Notes: generated by a model not told the origin, from the letters alone. Positions 43,476-56,559 are shown, counted from the stretch's first letter. The stretch: 64,000 bases of DNA from Ovis canadensis (GCF_042477335.2 NC_091255.1:24158501-24222500), one strand, 5' to 3'. Program-made: numbers and translations.

Positions 43476-44250
43476 CCCACTCTTTTTAAGATTCTTTTCC
43501 CATATAGATAGTTATCAAGTATTGAAGAGTTCTCTGTGCTATACAGTAGATCGTTATTAGTTATATGTAGTAGTTTGTATATGTCGACCTTAAGCTCCCA
43601 ATTTATCCCTCCCCCATTGCTTCCTCCTCTGGTAACAGTCTGTTTTCGACAGCTGTGATTCTATTTCTGTTTTGCAATGAGTTCATTTGTAGTACTTTTT
43701 TTAGATTCCGCATATTAGCACTCTCATATTATATTTGTCTTTCTCTGTTTGACTTACTTCACTCAGTATAACAATCTCTAGGTCTATCCATGTGGTTACA
43801 AATGATATTATTTCATTCTTTTTCATGGCTGAGTAACATTCCATCATATATATGTGTGTGAACTCTTTTGTGGCCCCATGGCCTGTAGCCTGACAGGCTC
43901 CCCCATCCATGGACTTCTCTGGACAAGAATACTGGAGAGGGTTGCCCTTCCCTTCTCAGGAGGATTTTCCAGACCCAGGGATCAAAGCTGGATGTTCTGC
44001 ATTGTAGGCAGATTCTTTACCATCTGAGCCACCAGCGAAGCCCTGTACATATGGACCACATCTTTTTTTATCGATTCCTCTATTGATGGACATTTAGGTT
44101 GCTTCCCTGTCCTGGCCATTGTAAATAGTTCTGCAATGAACATTAAGGTGCATGTATCATTTCAAATAGTGATTTTCTCTGAATATGTGCCCAGAAGTTG
44201 GATCACAGGATTGTATTGTTTGTAATATGTGGAAACATGGTTTTTAAGGA
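43355..44250 (-). mobile_element. L1 3' fragment split by a Bov-tA SINE
   Basis: Reverse L1 (AACTTTTATTAGCGTATAGA, TGACTTACTTCACTCAGTAT) is broken at about 43852 and resumes at 44044 (ATATGGACCACATC, GACATTTAGGTTGCTTCC). A TA microsatellite is at 43433-43476. Confidence 0.87.
43852..44041 (-). mobile_element. Bov-tA SINE inside an L1 fragment
   Basis: AACTCTTTTGTGGCCCCATG through GAGCCACCAGCGAAGCCC, reversed and 3'-truncated. Confidence 0.88.
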
Positions 44251-44740
44251 ATGTGACTAAATGGGAGAGGATCTCAGGAAAAAAAGTTTCTGCTTTCATT
44301 TTCCAGCTCTGTCCCAAGTGTCTTCGATGGTCACAAAATTATAGAATGAGTTAGAAAAAAGTGCATTTAATTTATTCAGTCCTTTTCCTTTGAGAGGATG
44401 AATTATAAAGGTGAAATGATTTGTCATAAAGTTGTACAACTGCCCTGTGACAAGCCAGAGCTGGTAAATGAGCATGTCAGAATGAAAACCATTATGCAAT
44501 TTTGAGTTAGAAGACAAGAACCAGGCAGGAAAATACAGAGAGGTGCCCAGGAACCCCAAAGACCATCCAGTGCACTGGTCCCCAGATCTGCCTATCACAT
44601 CAGAATGCCCTGGGCAGTGACTTATAATATGGAAAGGCTGCCTTAACCCACTCTAACATACTCACTCAGAATCTTTGGAGATAATGCCTCAAATTCTCTT
44701 TGAAGTGTTCCAGGTGGCTTTTAACCATGACCAGTTTGGG
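44251..44740. other. Unassigned intergenic DNA
   Basis: A possible MIR remnant at 44330-44480; nothing else recognised. Confidence 0.35.
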
Positions 44741-46660
44741 AGCCATCGAGGATCAAGATCATTCCCAAGAAAAAGAAATGCAAAAAAGCAAAGTGGCTGT
44801 CTGGGGAGGCCTTACAAATAGCTGTGAAAAGAAGAGATTCAAAAAGCAAGGGAGAAAAGGAAAGATATGCCCATCTGAATGCAGAGTTCCAAAGGATAGC
44901 AAGGAGAGATAAGAAGGCCTTCCTCAGTGATCAATACAAAGAAATAGAGGAAAACAATAGAATGGAAAAGGCTAGAAATCTCTTCAAGAAAATTAGAGAT
45001 ACCAAGGGAACATTTCATGCAAATATTCATGGGCACAAGAAAGGGCAGAAATGGTATGGATCTAACAGAAGCAGACGATATTAAGAAGAGGTGGCAAGAA
45101 TATACAGAAGAACTGTACAAAAAAGATCTTCATGACCCAGATAATCACAGTGATGTGATCACTCACTTGGGGCCAGACAAAGTCAAGTGGGCCTTAGAAA
45201 GCATCACTAAGAACAAAGCTAGTGGAGGTGATGGAATTTCAGTGGAGCTCTTTCAAATCCTAAAAGATGATGCTGTGAAAGTGCTGCACTCAGTATGCCA
45301 GCAAATTTGGAAAACTCAGCAGTGGCCACAGGACTGAAAAAGGTCAGTTTTCATTCCAATCCCAAAGAAAGACAATGTCAAAGAATGCCCAAACTACCGC
45401 ACAATTGCACTCATCTCACATGCGAGTAAAGTAATGCTCAAAATTCTCCAAGCCAGGTTTCAGCAATACATGAACCATGAACTTCCAGATGTTCAAACTG
45501 GATTTAGAAAAGGCAGAGGAACCAGAGATCAAATTGCCAACATCTACTGGATCATCAAAAAGCAAGAGAGTTCCAGGAAAACATCTATTTCAGCTTTATT
45601 GACTATACCAAAGCCTTTGGCTGTGTGGATCACAATACACTGTGGAAAATTCTGAGAGAGTTGGGAATACCAGACCACCTGATCTGCCTCTTGAGAAATC
45701 TGTATGCAGGTCAGGAAGCAACAGTTAGAACTGGACATGGAACAACAGACTGGTTCCAAATAGGTTAAGGAGTACATCAAGGCTGTATATTGTCACCCTG
45801 CTTATTTAACTTCTATGCAGAGTACATCATGAGAAACACAAGCTGGAATCAAGATTGCCGGGAGAAATATCAATAACCTCAGATATGCAGATAACACTAC
45901 CCTCATGGCAGAAAGTGAAGAGGAACTAAAGAGCCTCTTGATGAAAGTGAAAGAGGAGAGTGAAAAGGTTTGCTTAAAGCTCAACATTCAGAAAACAAAG
46001 ATCATGGCATCTGGTCCCATCACTTCATGGCAAATGGGTGGGGAAACAGTGGCTGACTTTATTTTTGGGGGCTCCAAAATCACTGCAGATGGTGAGTGCA
46101 GCTATGAAATTAAAAGACACTTATTCCTTGGAAGGAAAGTTATGACCAACCTAAATAGCATATTAAAAAGCAGAGACATTACTTTGTCAACAAAGTTCCA
46201 TCTAGTCAAGGTTATGGTTTTTCCAGTGGTCATGTATGGATGGGAGAGTTGGACTATAAAGAAATCTAAGTGCAGAAGAATTGATACTTTTGTCTATCGT
46301 GTTGGAGAAGACTCTTGAGAGTCACTTGGACTGCAAGGAGATCCAACCAGTCCATCCTAAAGGAGATCAGTCCTGAATGTTCATTGGAAGGACTGATGTT
46401 GAAGCTCAAACTCCAATACTTTGGCCATCTGATGCGAAGAGTTGACTTATTTGAAAAGACCCTTGTGCTGGGAAAGATTGAGGGCAGGAGAAGGGGATGA
46501 CAGAAGATGAGATGGTTGGATGGCATCACTGACTCAATGGATGAGAGTCTGAGTGAACTCTGGTAGTTGGTGATGGACAGGGAGGCCTCGCGAGCTGCTG
46601 TTCATGGGGTCACAAAGAATCGGATACAACTGAGTGACTGAACTGAACTGAACTGAACCT
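44741..46660 (+). mobile_element. BovB LINE, 5'-truncated and decayed
   Basis: Begins inside the region upstream of the reverse transcriptase (GATCAAGATCATTCCCAAGA) and runs to the 3' GAACT repeat tail. RT motifs are visible (GFRKGRGTRDQIAN), but the frame breaks several times. The WPQDWKR tryptophan codon is a stop, and the catalytic YADD reads YADN (about 45888). Confidence 0.93.
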
Positions 46661-47732
46661 GGTGTAAATGCTTCATTTACAGATATATACACTGAGGCAC
46701 AGAATGGTAAGCTGATTTACTCAGAGTCACTCTGACAATTTAGCAAAATCCAAAACCGAAACTCAGAGATGCCATTGCTATGCCCAGTTACACACTGGGC
46801 CTGCTTCTTTAGTCCCTGGTACAGGCAAGTTCTTTGTTCTAACAGAAACCCCAATGTCCTGTGTCTGTAAATTCATGTACAAAGATAAGCATGTGTGGGC
46901 CCAGTTGGAGTGTAAACGATCTCAGAGAGGATTACCTTATAGGTCTTAACAAGAGGAACATGAATAGCTTCTATTTCAACTTGGGAATATGTAGTTTAAC
47001 TCCCCAAGCCCTTATATCACCATTCCCCACTCAATGCTTAAGAAGTGATAATAACAAAGACCTTTTGAGGCTATCTACAATGTATGTTCTTGTCCTTTAT
47101 AATAACTCCATGGAATCTATTGGAATTTTGATGGCAACAAGCTGTTCAGTTGCTCCTGGCGCTCTGGGGCTACCACTGGGATGGGGATAGAAGTTACCCC
47201 GACCCTAAGCTCCTGGCTGGTTTGGTAGTACAGTATGGATTCTAGGTACTGCCTTATCCTAGTCTGTCCCCTCTGGTGGCCAAGGCAATGTGGTCTGTGG
47301 TCTGAAAGACACAACTTTAAGAATGAGAGGTGAAATGGACTTTGTTGGATTCCTGTATTTTTGAAGTGCACACATTATTTCAGCTTTATTGATGGAGCAG
47401 CCAAGGCACAGGGCAAAGCAGATATATGTCCTATGTGTACAAAATAAAGCACCCAGGTCTCAGGCTATATAGGTCAGCCTCTTCCCAGGGCCCTGATTTC
47501 AAGTGTAATGCATGGAACAGTGAGATACAGCATGGCACAGCAATTGCGGGCCCGGTTGGAATGTAAATGATTTCAAAGAGGGTTACTTGATAGGTGGCCT
47601 CTCATCCTGCTTTGAATACTTTCCTCACTAATAACTGAGTGGAGGGTGCTGTTTCTGTGGTAGTCTTTCTTCACGTGGCATGTTGGGATCTTTATCAATC
47701 AGAAACATCCCTGGTCACCACGGCAAATCAAA
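46661..47732. other. Unassigned intergenic DNA
   Basis: A MIR-like piece at 46660-46770 (ACTGAGGCACAGAATGGTAA). Two similar stretches at 46895-46935 and 47545-47590 share CCGGTTGGA/CAGTTGGA and GTAAATGATTTCAAAGAG-type sequence, possibly one repeat family. No gene recognised. Confidence 0.35.
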
Positions 47733-47799
47733 GGGACATGGAGATTCTTTTTTTTTTTATATGAATTTATTTATTTTAATTGGAGGTTAATTACTTTAC

Positions 47800-50700
47800 A
47801 ATATTGTATTGGTTTTGCCATACAGCAACATGAATCCACCACAGGTATACACGTGTTCCCCATCCTGAACCCCTCTCCCGCCTCCCTCCCCATACCATCC
47901 CTCTGGGTTATCTCAGTGCACCAGCCCCAAGCATCCACTATCATGCATTGAACCTGGACTGGCGATTCGTTTCATATATGATATTATACAAGTTTCAATG
48001 CCATTCTCCCAAATCATCCTACCCTCTCCCTCTCCCACAGAGTCCAAAAGACTGTTCCATACATCTGTGTCTCTTTTGCTGTCTCGCATACAGGGTTATC
48101 ATTACCATCTTTCTAAATTCCATATATGTGCGTTAGTATACTGTATTGATGTTTTTCTTTCTGGCTTACTTCACTCTGTATAATAGGCTCCAGTTTCAGC
48201 CACCTCATTAGAATGGATTCAAACATATTCTTTTAATGGCCTAGTAACACTTCATTGTGTATATGTACCATGGCTTTCTTATCCATTTGTCTGCTGATGG
48301 ACATCTAGGTTGCTTCCATGTCCTGGCTATTATAAACAGTGCTGTGATGAATATTGGGGTACACTTGTCTCTTTCAATTCAGGTTTCCTCGGTGTGTATG
48401 CCCAGCAGTGAGATTGCTGGGTCATAAGGCAGTTCAATTTCCAGTTTTTTAAGGAATCGCCACACTGTTCTCCACAGTGGCTGTACTAGTTTGCATTCCC
48501 ACCAACAGTGTAAGAGGGTTCCCTTTTCTCCACACCCTCTCCAGCATTTATTGCTTGTAGACTTTTGGATAGCAGCCATTCTGACTGGTGTGAAATGGTA
48601 CCTCATTGTGTTTTGATTTGCATTTCTCTGATAATGAGTGATGTTGAGCATCTTTTCATGTGTTTGTTAGCTATCTGTATGTCTTCTTTGGAGAAATGTC
48701 TATTTAGTTCTTTGGCCCATTTTTTGATTGGGTCAGTTATTTTTCTGGAATTGAGCTGCAGGCGTTGCTTGTATATTTTTGAGATTCGTTGTTTGTCAGT
48801 TGCTTTGTTTGCTGTTATTTTCTCCCATTCTGAAGGCTGTCTTTTCACCTTGCTTATAGTTTCCTTTGTTGTGCAGAAGCTTTTAATTTTAATTAGATCC
48901 CATTTGTTTATTTTTGCTTTTGTTTCCACTATTCTGGGAGGTGGATCATAGAGGATCCTGCTGTGATTTATGTCGGACAGTGTTTTGCCTATGTTCTCCT
49001 CTTTCTGATCTTACGTTTAGATCTTTAATCCATTTTGAGTTTATTTTTGTGTATGGTGTTAGAAAGTATTCTAGTTTTATTCTTTTACAAGTGGTTGACC
49101 AGTTTTCCCAGCACCACTTGTTAAAGAGATTGTCTTTCCTCCATTGCATATTCTTGCCTCCATTGCCAAAGACGAGGTGTTCATATGTGTGTGGATTTAT
49201 CTCTGGGCTTTCTATTTTGTTCCATTGATCTATATTTCTGTCTTTGTGCAAGTACCATATTGTCTTGATGACTGTGGCTTTGTAGTAGAGCCTGAAGTCA
49301 GGCAGGTTGATTCCTCCAGTTCCGTTCTTCTTTCTCAAGATTGCTTTGGCTATTTGAGGTTTTTTAATATTTCCATATAAATTGTGAAATTATTTGTTCT
49401 AGTTCTGTGAAAAATACCGTTGATAGCTTGATAGGGATTGCATTGAATTTATAAATTGCTTTGGGTAGTATACTCATTTTCACTATGTTGATTCTTCCAA
49501 TCCATGAACATGGTATATTTCTCCATCTATTAGTGTCCTCTTTGATTTCTTTAATCAGTGTTTTATAGTTTTCTATATATAGGTCTTTAGTTTCTTTAGG
49601 TAGATATATTCCTAAGTATTTTATTATTTTTGTTGCAATGGTGAATGGAATTGTTTCCTTAATTTCTCTTTCTATTTTCTCATTATTAGTGTATAGGAAT
49701 GCAAGGGATTTCTGTGTGTTGATTTTACATCCTGCAACTTTACTATATTCATTGATTAGCTCTAGTAATTTTCTGGTAGAGTCTTTAGGGTTTTCTATGT
49801 AGAGGATCATGTCATCTGCAAACAGTAAGAGTTTCACTTCTTCTTTTCCAATTTGGATTCCTTTTATTTATTTATTTATTTTTCTGCTCTGATTGCTATG
49901 GCCAAAACTTCCAAAACTATGTTGAATAGTAGCGGTGAAAGTGGGCGCCCTTGTCTTGTTCCTGACTTTAGGGGAAATGCTTTCAGTTTTTCACCATTGA
50001 GGATAATGTTTGCTGTGGGTTTGTCATATATAGCTTTTATTATGTTGAGGTATGTTCCTTCTATTCTGCTTTCTGGAGAGTGTTTATCATAAATGGATGT
50101 TGAATTTTGTCAGAGGCTTTCTCTGCATCTATTGAGATAATCATATGCCTTTTATTTTTCAATTTGTTTATGTGGTGAATTACACTGATTGATTTGCGGA
50201 TATTGAAGAATCCTTGCATCCCTGGGAAAAAGCCCACTTGGTCATGGTGTATGATCTTTTTAATGTGTTGTTGGATTCTGATTGCTAGAATTTTGTTGAG
50301 GATTTTTGCATCTATGTTCATCAGTGATATTGGCCTGTAGTTTTCTTTCTTTGTGACATCTTTGTCAGGTTTTGCTATTAGGGTGATGGTGGCCTCATAG
50401 AATGAGTTTGGAAGTTTACCTTGCTCTGCAATTTTCTGGAAGAGTTTGAGTAGGATAAGTATTAGCTCTTCTCTAAATTTTTGGTAGAATTCAGCTGTGA
50501 AGCCATCTGGACCTGGGCTTTTGTTTGCTGGAAGATTTCTGATTACAGTTTCATTTTCCATGCTTGTGATGAGTCTGTTAAGATTTTCTATTTCTTCCTG
50601 GTTCAGTTTTGGGAAGTTGTTCTTTTCTAAGAATTTGTCCATTTCTTCCAAGTTGTCCATTTTATTGGCATATAATTGCTGATAGTAGTCTCTTATGATC

Positions 50701-51922
50701 CTTTGTATTTCTGTGTTGTCTGTTGTGATCTCTCCATTTTCTTTTCTAATTTTATTGATTTGATTTCTCTCCCTTTGTTTCTTGATGAGTCTGGCTAATG
50801 GTTTGTCAATTTTATTTATCCTTTCAAAGAACCAGCTTTTGGCTTTGTTGATTTTTGCTATGGTCTTTTGTTTCTTTTGCATTTATTTCTGCCCTAATTT
50901 TTAAGATTTCTTTCCTTCTACTAACCCTGGGGTTCTCCATTTCTTTCTTTTCTAGTTGCTTTAGGTGTAGAGTTAGGTTATTTATTTGACTTTTTTCTTG
51001 TTTCTTGAGGTATGCCTGTATTGCTATGAACTTTCCCCTTAGCACTGCTTTTACAGTGTCCCACAGGTTTTGGGTTGTTGTGTTTTCATTTTCATTCATT
51101 TCTATGCATATTTTGATTTCTTTTTTGATTTCTTCTGTGATTTGTTGGTTATTCAGCAGTGTGTTGTTCAGCCTCCATATGTTGGGATTTTTAATAGTTT
51201 TTCTCCTATAATTGAGATCTAATCTTACTGCATTATGGTGAGAAAAGATGCTTGGAATGATTTCAATTTTTCTGAATTTACCAAGGCTAGATTTATGGCC
51301 GAGGATGTGGTCTATCCTGGAGAAGGTTCCATGTGCACTTGAGAAAAAAGGTGAAATTCATTGTTTTGGGGTGAAATGTCCTATAGATATCAATTAGGTC
51401 TAACTGGTCTATTGTATCATTTAAAGTTTGTGTTTCCTTGTTAATTTTCTGTTTAGTTGATCTGTCCATAGGTGTGAGTGGGGTATTAAAGTCTCCCACT
51501 ATTATTGTGATATTGTTAATTTCCCCTTTCATGCTTGTTAGCATTTGTCTTACATATTTCGGTGCTCCTATATTGGGTGCATATATATTTATAATTGTTA
51601 TATCTTCCTCTTGCATTGATCCTTTGATCATTATGTAGTGTCCTCCTTTGTCTCTTTTCACAGCCTTTGTTTTAAAGTCTATTTTATCTGATATGAGTAT
51701 TGCTACTCCTGCTTTCTTTTGGTCTCTATTTGCATGGAGTATCTTTTTCCAGCCCTTCACTTTCAGTCTGTATATGTCCCTTGTTTTGAGGTGGGTCTCT
51801 TGTAGACAACATATATAAGGGTCTTGTTTTTGTATCCATTCAGCCAGTCTTTGTCTTTTGGTTGGGGCATTCTACCCATTTACGTTTAAGGTAATTATTG
51901 ATAAGTATGATCCCACTGCCAT
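47800..51922 (-). pseudogene. L1 ORF2 (endonuclease and reverse transcriptase), broken
   Basis: The start at 51922 reads MAVGSYLSIITLNVNG and meets a stop at once. The endonuclease part keeps NIYAPNIGAP and IIVGDFNTPL. The reverse transcriptase part keeps [33 protein letters not shown] and [11 protein letters not shown] with its FADD catalytic core. The C-terminal region ([16 protein letters not shown]) has the cysteine-rich motif area. Several stops and frame changes separate these blocks. The 3' end of the frame is approximate. Confidence 0.85.
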
Positions 51923-51973
51923 TTTCTTTATTGTTTTGGGTTTGGGTTTATACACCCTTTTTGTGTTTCCTGT

Positions 51974-52899
51974 CTAGAGAATATCCTTTAGCATTTGTTG
52001 GAGAGCTGGTTTGGTGGTGCTGAATTCTCTCAGCTTTTGCTTGTCTGTAAAGCTTTTGATTTCTCCTTCATATTTGAATGAGATCCTTGCTGGGTACAGT
52101 AATCTGGGCTGTAGGTTATTTTCTTTCATCACTTTAAGTATGTCTTGCCATTCCCTCCTGGCTTGAAGAGTTTCTATTGAAAGATCAGCTGTTATCCTTA
52201 TGGGAGTCCCCTTGTGTGTTATTTGTTGTTTTTCCCTTGCCACTTTTAATATTTGTTCTTTGTGTTTGATCTTTGTTAACTTGATTAATATGTGTCTTGG
52301 GGTGTTTTGCCTTGGGGTTATCTGTTTGGGACCCTCTGGGTTTCTTGGACTTGGGTGATTCTTTCCTTCCCCATTTTAGGGAAGTTTTCAACTATTATCT
52401 CCTCAAGTATTTTCTCATGGTCTTTCTTTTTGTCTTCTTCTTCTGGGACTCCTACGATTCAAATGTTGGAGCATTTAATATTGTCCTGGAGGTCTCTGAG
52501 ATTGTCCTCATATCTTTTCATTCATTTTTCTTTTTTCCTCTCTGATTCATTTATTTCTACCATTCTAACTTCTACTTCACTAATCCTATCTTCTGCCTCC
52601 GTTATGCTACTATTTATTGCCTCCAGAGTGTTTTTGATCTCATTTATTGCATTATTCATTATATATTGACTCTTTTTTATTTCTTCTAGGTCCTTGTTAA
52701 ACCTTTCTTGTATCTTCTCAATCCTTGTCTCCAGGCTATTTATCTGTGATTCCATTTTGATTTCAAGATTTTGGATCATTTTCACTATCATTATTCAGAA
52801 TTCTTTATCAGGTAGATTCCCTATCTCTTCCTCTTTTGTTTGGTTTTGTGGGCATTTATCCCATTCCTTTACCTGCTGTGTATTCCTCTGTCCCTTCAT
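51974..52899 (-). pseudogene. L1 ORF1 (RNA-binding coiled-coil protein), broken
   Basis: Start ATG at 52899 (MKGQRNTQQVKEWDKCP), about 308 codons if readable. A coiled coil is clear (SQINSLETRIEKIQERFNKD), then the RNA-binding part (HRILIKLTKIKHK-type block and LSIETLQARREWQDILKVMK). At least two in-frame stops occur: TGA after NLPDKEF, and TGA within the block that normally reads NIRIxGVPEEE. Both fit CGA to TGA changes at CpG. Related L1 ORF1 proteins form trimers that bind L1 RNA. Confidence 0.85.
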
Positions 52900-53479
52900 C
52901 TTGGTTATATTGTCACATTTGGGGTGGCCTTTCTGTATTCTGGCAGTTTGTGGAGTTCTCTTTATTGTGGAATTTCCTCACTGTGGGTGGGGTTGTATCA
53001 GAGGCTTATCAAGTTTTCTTGGTTAGGGAAGCTTGTGTCGGAATTCTGGTGGCTGGAGCTGGATTTCTTCTCTCTGGAGTGCAATGAAGTGTCCAGTAAT
53101 GAGTTATGAGATGTCAATGGTTTTGGAGTATCTTTGGGCAGCCCATATATGGAAGTTCAGGGCTGTGTTCCTAGCAACACAGGAGAATGCAAATTGCTGG
53201 AGAGTTTGCGTGGTATGTCTTGCTCTGGAACTTGTTGGCCTTTGGGTGGTGCTTGGTTTCAGTGTAGATATGGAGGCGTTTGATGTGCACCTATCGATTA
53301 ATGTTCCCTGGAGTCAGGAGTTCTCTGATGTTCTCAGGATTTGGACTTAAGCCTCCTGCTTCTGGTTTTCAGTCTTATTTTTACAGTAGTGTCAAGACTT
53401 CTCCTCTATACAGCACCGTTGACAAAATATATAGGTTAAAGATGAAAAGTTTCTCCACAGTGAGGGACACCCAGTGAGG

Positions 53480-53895
53480 TTCACAGAGTTACATGGAGAA
53501 GAGAAGAGGGAGGAGGGAGTTAGGGGTGACCCAAATGAGATGAGGTGGAATCAAGAGGAGAGAGCAAGCTAGCCAATAATCACTTCCTTATGTGCGCTCC
53601 ACAGTCTGGACCACTCAGAGATGTTCATGGAGTTATACAGAGAAGAGAAGAGGGAGGAAGGAGACAGAGGTGGCCAGGAGGATAAAAGCGGGGAATGAAA
53701 AGGAGAGAGACAGATCCAGCCAGTAATCAGTTCCCTAAGTGTTGTCCACCATCTGGAACACACAGGGATTCAGAGAGCTGGGTTGAGAAGAGAAGGGGGA
53801 AGGAGGAGACAGAGGCGACCTGGTGGAGAAAAAGGAGAGTCCAAAGGAGGAGAGAGCAGTCAAGCCAGTAATCTCGCTCCCAAGTAAAAATGGGT
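53480..53895 (-). repeat. Tandem repeat in the L1 5' UTR, about 144 bp period
   Basis: Three diverged copies begin at 53480, 53623 and 53768, each with an AGAAGAGAAG run followed by GGGAGGA-type purine sequence, a GACAGAGG-type block and an AGCCAGTAATC-type block. The third copy is cut at about 53895. Confidence 0.75.
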
Positions 53896-55591
53896 ACTGA
53901 AGATTGGGTTTTTAAAGGCACAAAATTGATAACAAATATGAAAAAGCAAAGATTAAAAATCTAGAGTAGAGGTTGGATTTTCAAAAATATAATATTAAAG
54001 AATAGAAGAAGAAGAAAAAAACAAAGTCACAAAAATTATTAAAAAAATATATATATGAAGTTTGCTTTTAAAATAGGGTCTTTTTTTAAGTAATAGTAGG
54101 TTATAAAAATGAAAATTAAGGAGTAATAGAGGACTTAAACATAAAAAAAGTTTAAAAAAAAGAAGAAAAAAAAAGAATGATTGTAAAAATAGTAAAGATA
54201 TATCCAGGACTTTCTCTGGTGCTGTGGTGGGCAGTGTGGGGTCAGTTCATTTTTGGATAGTTCCTTGGTCCGGCTTATATTTCTCAAGGTCTATAGGCCC
54301 CTTCCTATGTGGTTGGTAGTAACTACAGGGTTTTAATCTATTGCACCTGTCACTTCCAAGGTGGTTCCCTCTGTTTTAGCTTCTTCTGTTTGCTGGTCTC
54401 TTCAGTGTTTGATTTCCGCCCTGACACAAGAGGGGCAGCGGTGGACACTTTTTTTTAGGCTAACTTGTTCAGTCGCACTGGGGGGAGGGAGGGACGCTGC
54501 AAACAAATAACACTGGCGTGTGCTGGCAGTGTCTCAGCCACACTGGGCCTGCCCCCACTCTCGGTGCACACAGCTCAGGCTCTAGGTTGCTCTGCTGGGA
54601 ACCATCCACACCTCCCAGGTCTAAGCTGCTCAGGTTCAGGCACTCAGGTTCCTCAGAGGTGCAGACTCGGCTGGGCCTGCATTTTGTTCCCTTCCCAGGT
54701 CCGAGTAGCTCAGATGTTTGGCGAGCATGGTCTCTGTGACTTATCGCCTCTCCCGTCCCTGCGGCTCAGTTTTTTGGGTGTACAACTGGCACACCTTCTC
54801 AGGCGGATGTTGACTATCCAGAACCCCAAGAAGTCTTAGTTACCAAAGAAGCCTGCTTGAAGTCTGGTAGATAATGTCTCTCTGGGGCTGCGATTGCCCC
54901 CTTCTGGCCCTTCTGGCTCTGGCTCCCTGTCACCAGAGGGGGATGGTCTGCAGCCACCTAATTCTGTTCCGTTCTTTGTTCTGTGTGCGGTCCTGGTGGT
55001 GTCTTAGGTTAGAGCTTTTCACGTGGTAGCTATCCCACAGTCTGGTTTGCTAGCCCAAGTTAGTTTGCTCTGATTATCCTCAAGGCATTCTGCCTGATCC
55101 TTACTCAAAGCAATGCAGCGCGCACCTCCCTGCCCAGCCCCTTCTTGCTAGTGGCAGATGCAGGCGTCTGTGCTGCGTCTCTGCTGGGGGAGTTACCGTT
55201 GGGCTTGTAATCTGTGGGTTTTAATTATTTATTTCTTTTTCCTCCCTGTTATGTTGCCCTCTGTGCTTCCAAGGCTCACCACAGACTCAGCCGTGAGAGT
55301 GTTTCCTGGTGTTTGGAAACTTCTCTCTTTTTAAGACTCCCTTCCCGGGACGGAGCTCCGTCCCTATCTCTTTTGTCTCTTTTTTCATCTTTTATATTTT
55401 TTCCTACCTCTTTTTGAAGACAATGGGCTGCTTTTCTGGGTGCCTGATGTCCTCTGCCAGCATTCAGAAGTTGTTTTGTGGAATTTACTCAGCGTTTAAA
55501 TGTTCTTTTGGTGAATTTGTTGGGGAGAAAGTGGTCTCCCTATCCTATTCCTCCGCCATCTTAGGACCACCCTCGGGACATGGAGATTCTT

Positions 55592-55849
55592 AAACTAACT
55601 CGTAAAGGCTTCTCCCTGGAGTGACACAAAAGGGGTCATACTGGTTGCCTATCTTCAAGATGGAATGGGAGAATAATCCTACAATTGGTAGAAGCTCAAA
55701 CACTAGAAATATGAATGGTTATCTCTAGTCCATCACGTTTCCTGTTACCCACATCAGTTTAGTAACTATTAGCTGTTGTAAAGAAATGACTGCTATGTGA
55801 TATTCCTAGGTTTAACCATTTTTAATAATTCCCATTAAAAACAGTCCAT
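55592..55849. other. Unassigned intergenic DNA
   Basis: Continuation of the pre-L1 locus sequence; nothing recognised. Confidence 0.4.
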
Positions 55850-55977
55850 CCTTTATTTGTTTATTTTGGCTGAGCCATGTTTCATGAAGGATCTTAGTTT
55901 CCCAAACCAGGGATTGAACCTGTGTCCCCTGCAGTGGAAGCTCAGAGACTTAGCCACTGGACTACCAAGGAAGTCTC
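55850..55977 (-). mobile_element. CHR-type tRNA-derived SINE
   Basis: TATTTTGGCTGAGCCATGTT through GGACTACCAAGGAAGTCTC, reversed. Confidence 0.82.
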
Positions 55978-56387
55978 AAAACAGTCCACTCTTTAAATTT
56001 TTTTTTTAAATTTTAACTTGAGGCAAAGCGGTGAGTCTAAGCAGTTTCACATTTAGCACTCTAAATCAAATACGTTTTACTTTTTTTGCTCCCCTGTTCC
56101 CCAACTGACTTTTATCTAAATGTCAGGGAACTACACTAATGATTGCCATATCAAGTTATTCACTTCAACTCAGTGAAGTGGGAAATTATCATAAAGCCCT
56201 TAATGAATGCAAGTGTTAATTGGTCCTTCGAGGGATATTTGGATTTTATTATTTATAAAGAGCACAATTAGGCTTATGAAGGCTAAGAGCCTCTGGGTGA
56301 ATAGCTGGTAAGCCCTGCGAAGGACTCTGTGCTTTTGCGTGTTCTGTGTCATGTACCAGACAGCCACTCTTGTATTTCTCTGTGGTT

Positions 56388-56538
56388 TGTTTTTTTTGTT
56401 TGTTTTTGGTTTGTTTGTTTTAGCTTTTGGCGGAACCCCAGGGCATGTGGAAATTTAGGTCCCGACCAGGGAACAAACCCAGGTCCTCTGCATTGGCAGT
56501 GGGAGACTTAACCACTGCACCAACATGGAAGTCCCTCT
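56388..56538 (-). mobile_element. CHR-type tRNA-derived SINE
   Basis: T/G-rich tail, GGCGGAACCCCAGGGCATGT through CACCAACATGGAAGTCCC, reversed. Confidence 0.8.
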
Positions 56539-56559
56539 ATTTGTGTTTTTAAAAAATTG

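Larger units (their letters stand above)
47733..55591 (-). mobile_element. Essentially full-length but broken L1
   Basis: Element 47750-55574, flanked by the perfect 17-bp repeat GGGACATGGAGATTCTT at 47733-47749 and 55575-55591. The poly-A end shows as a T run at 47748-47758. The 5' end reads GGTCCTAAGATGGCGGAGGA on the - strand. In order it has a 5' UTR of about 2.7 kb with tandem repeats, ORF1, ORF2 and a 3' UTR. Both ORFs carry stops, so it is not autonomous. It is the youngest-looking L1 of the window. Confidence 0.95.

Noticed and set aside
53440-53900. Regular purine-rich repeats considered as a satellite or CRISPR-like array
   Set aside because: The units lie inside the L1 5' UTR, are long and diverged, and have no spacer structure.
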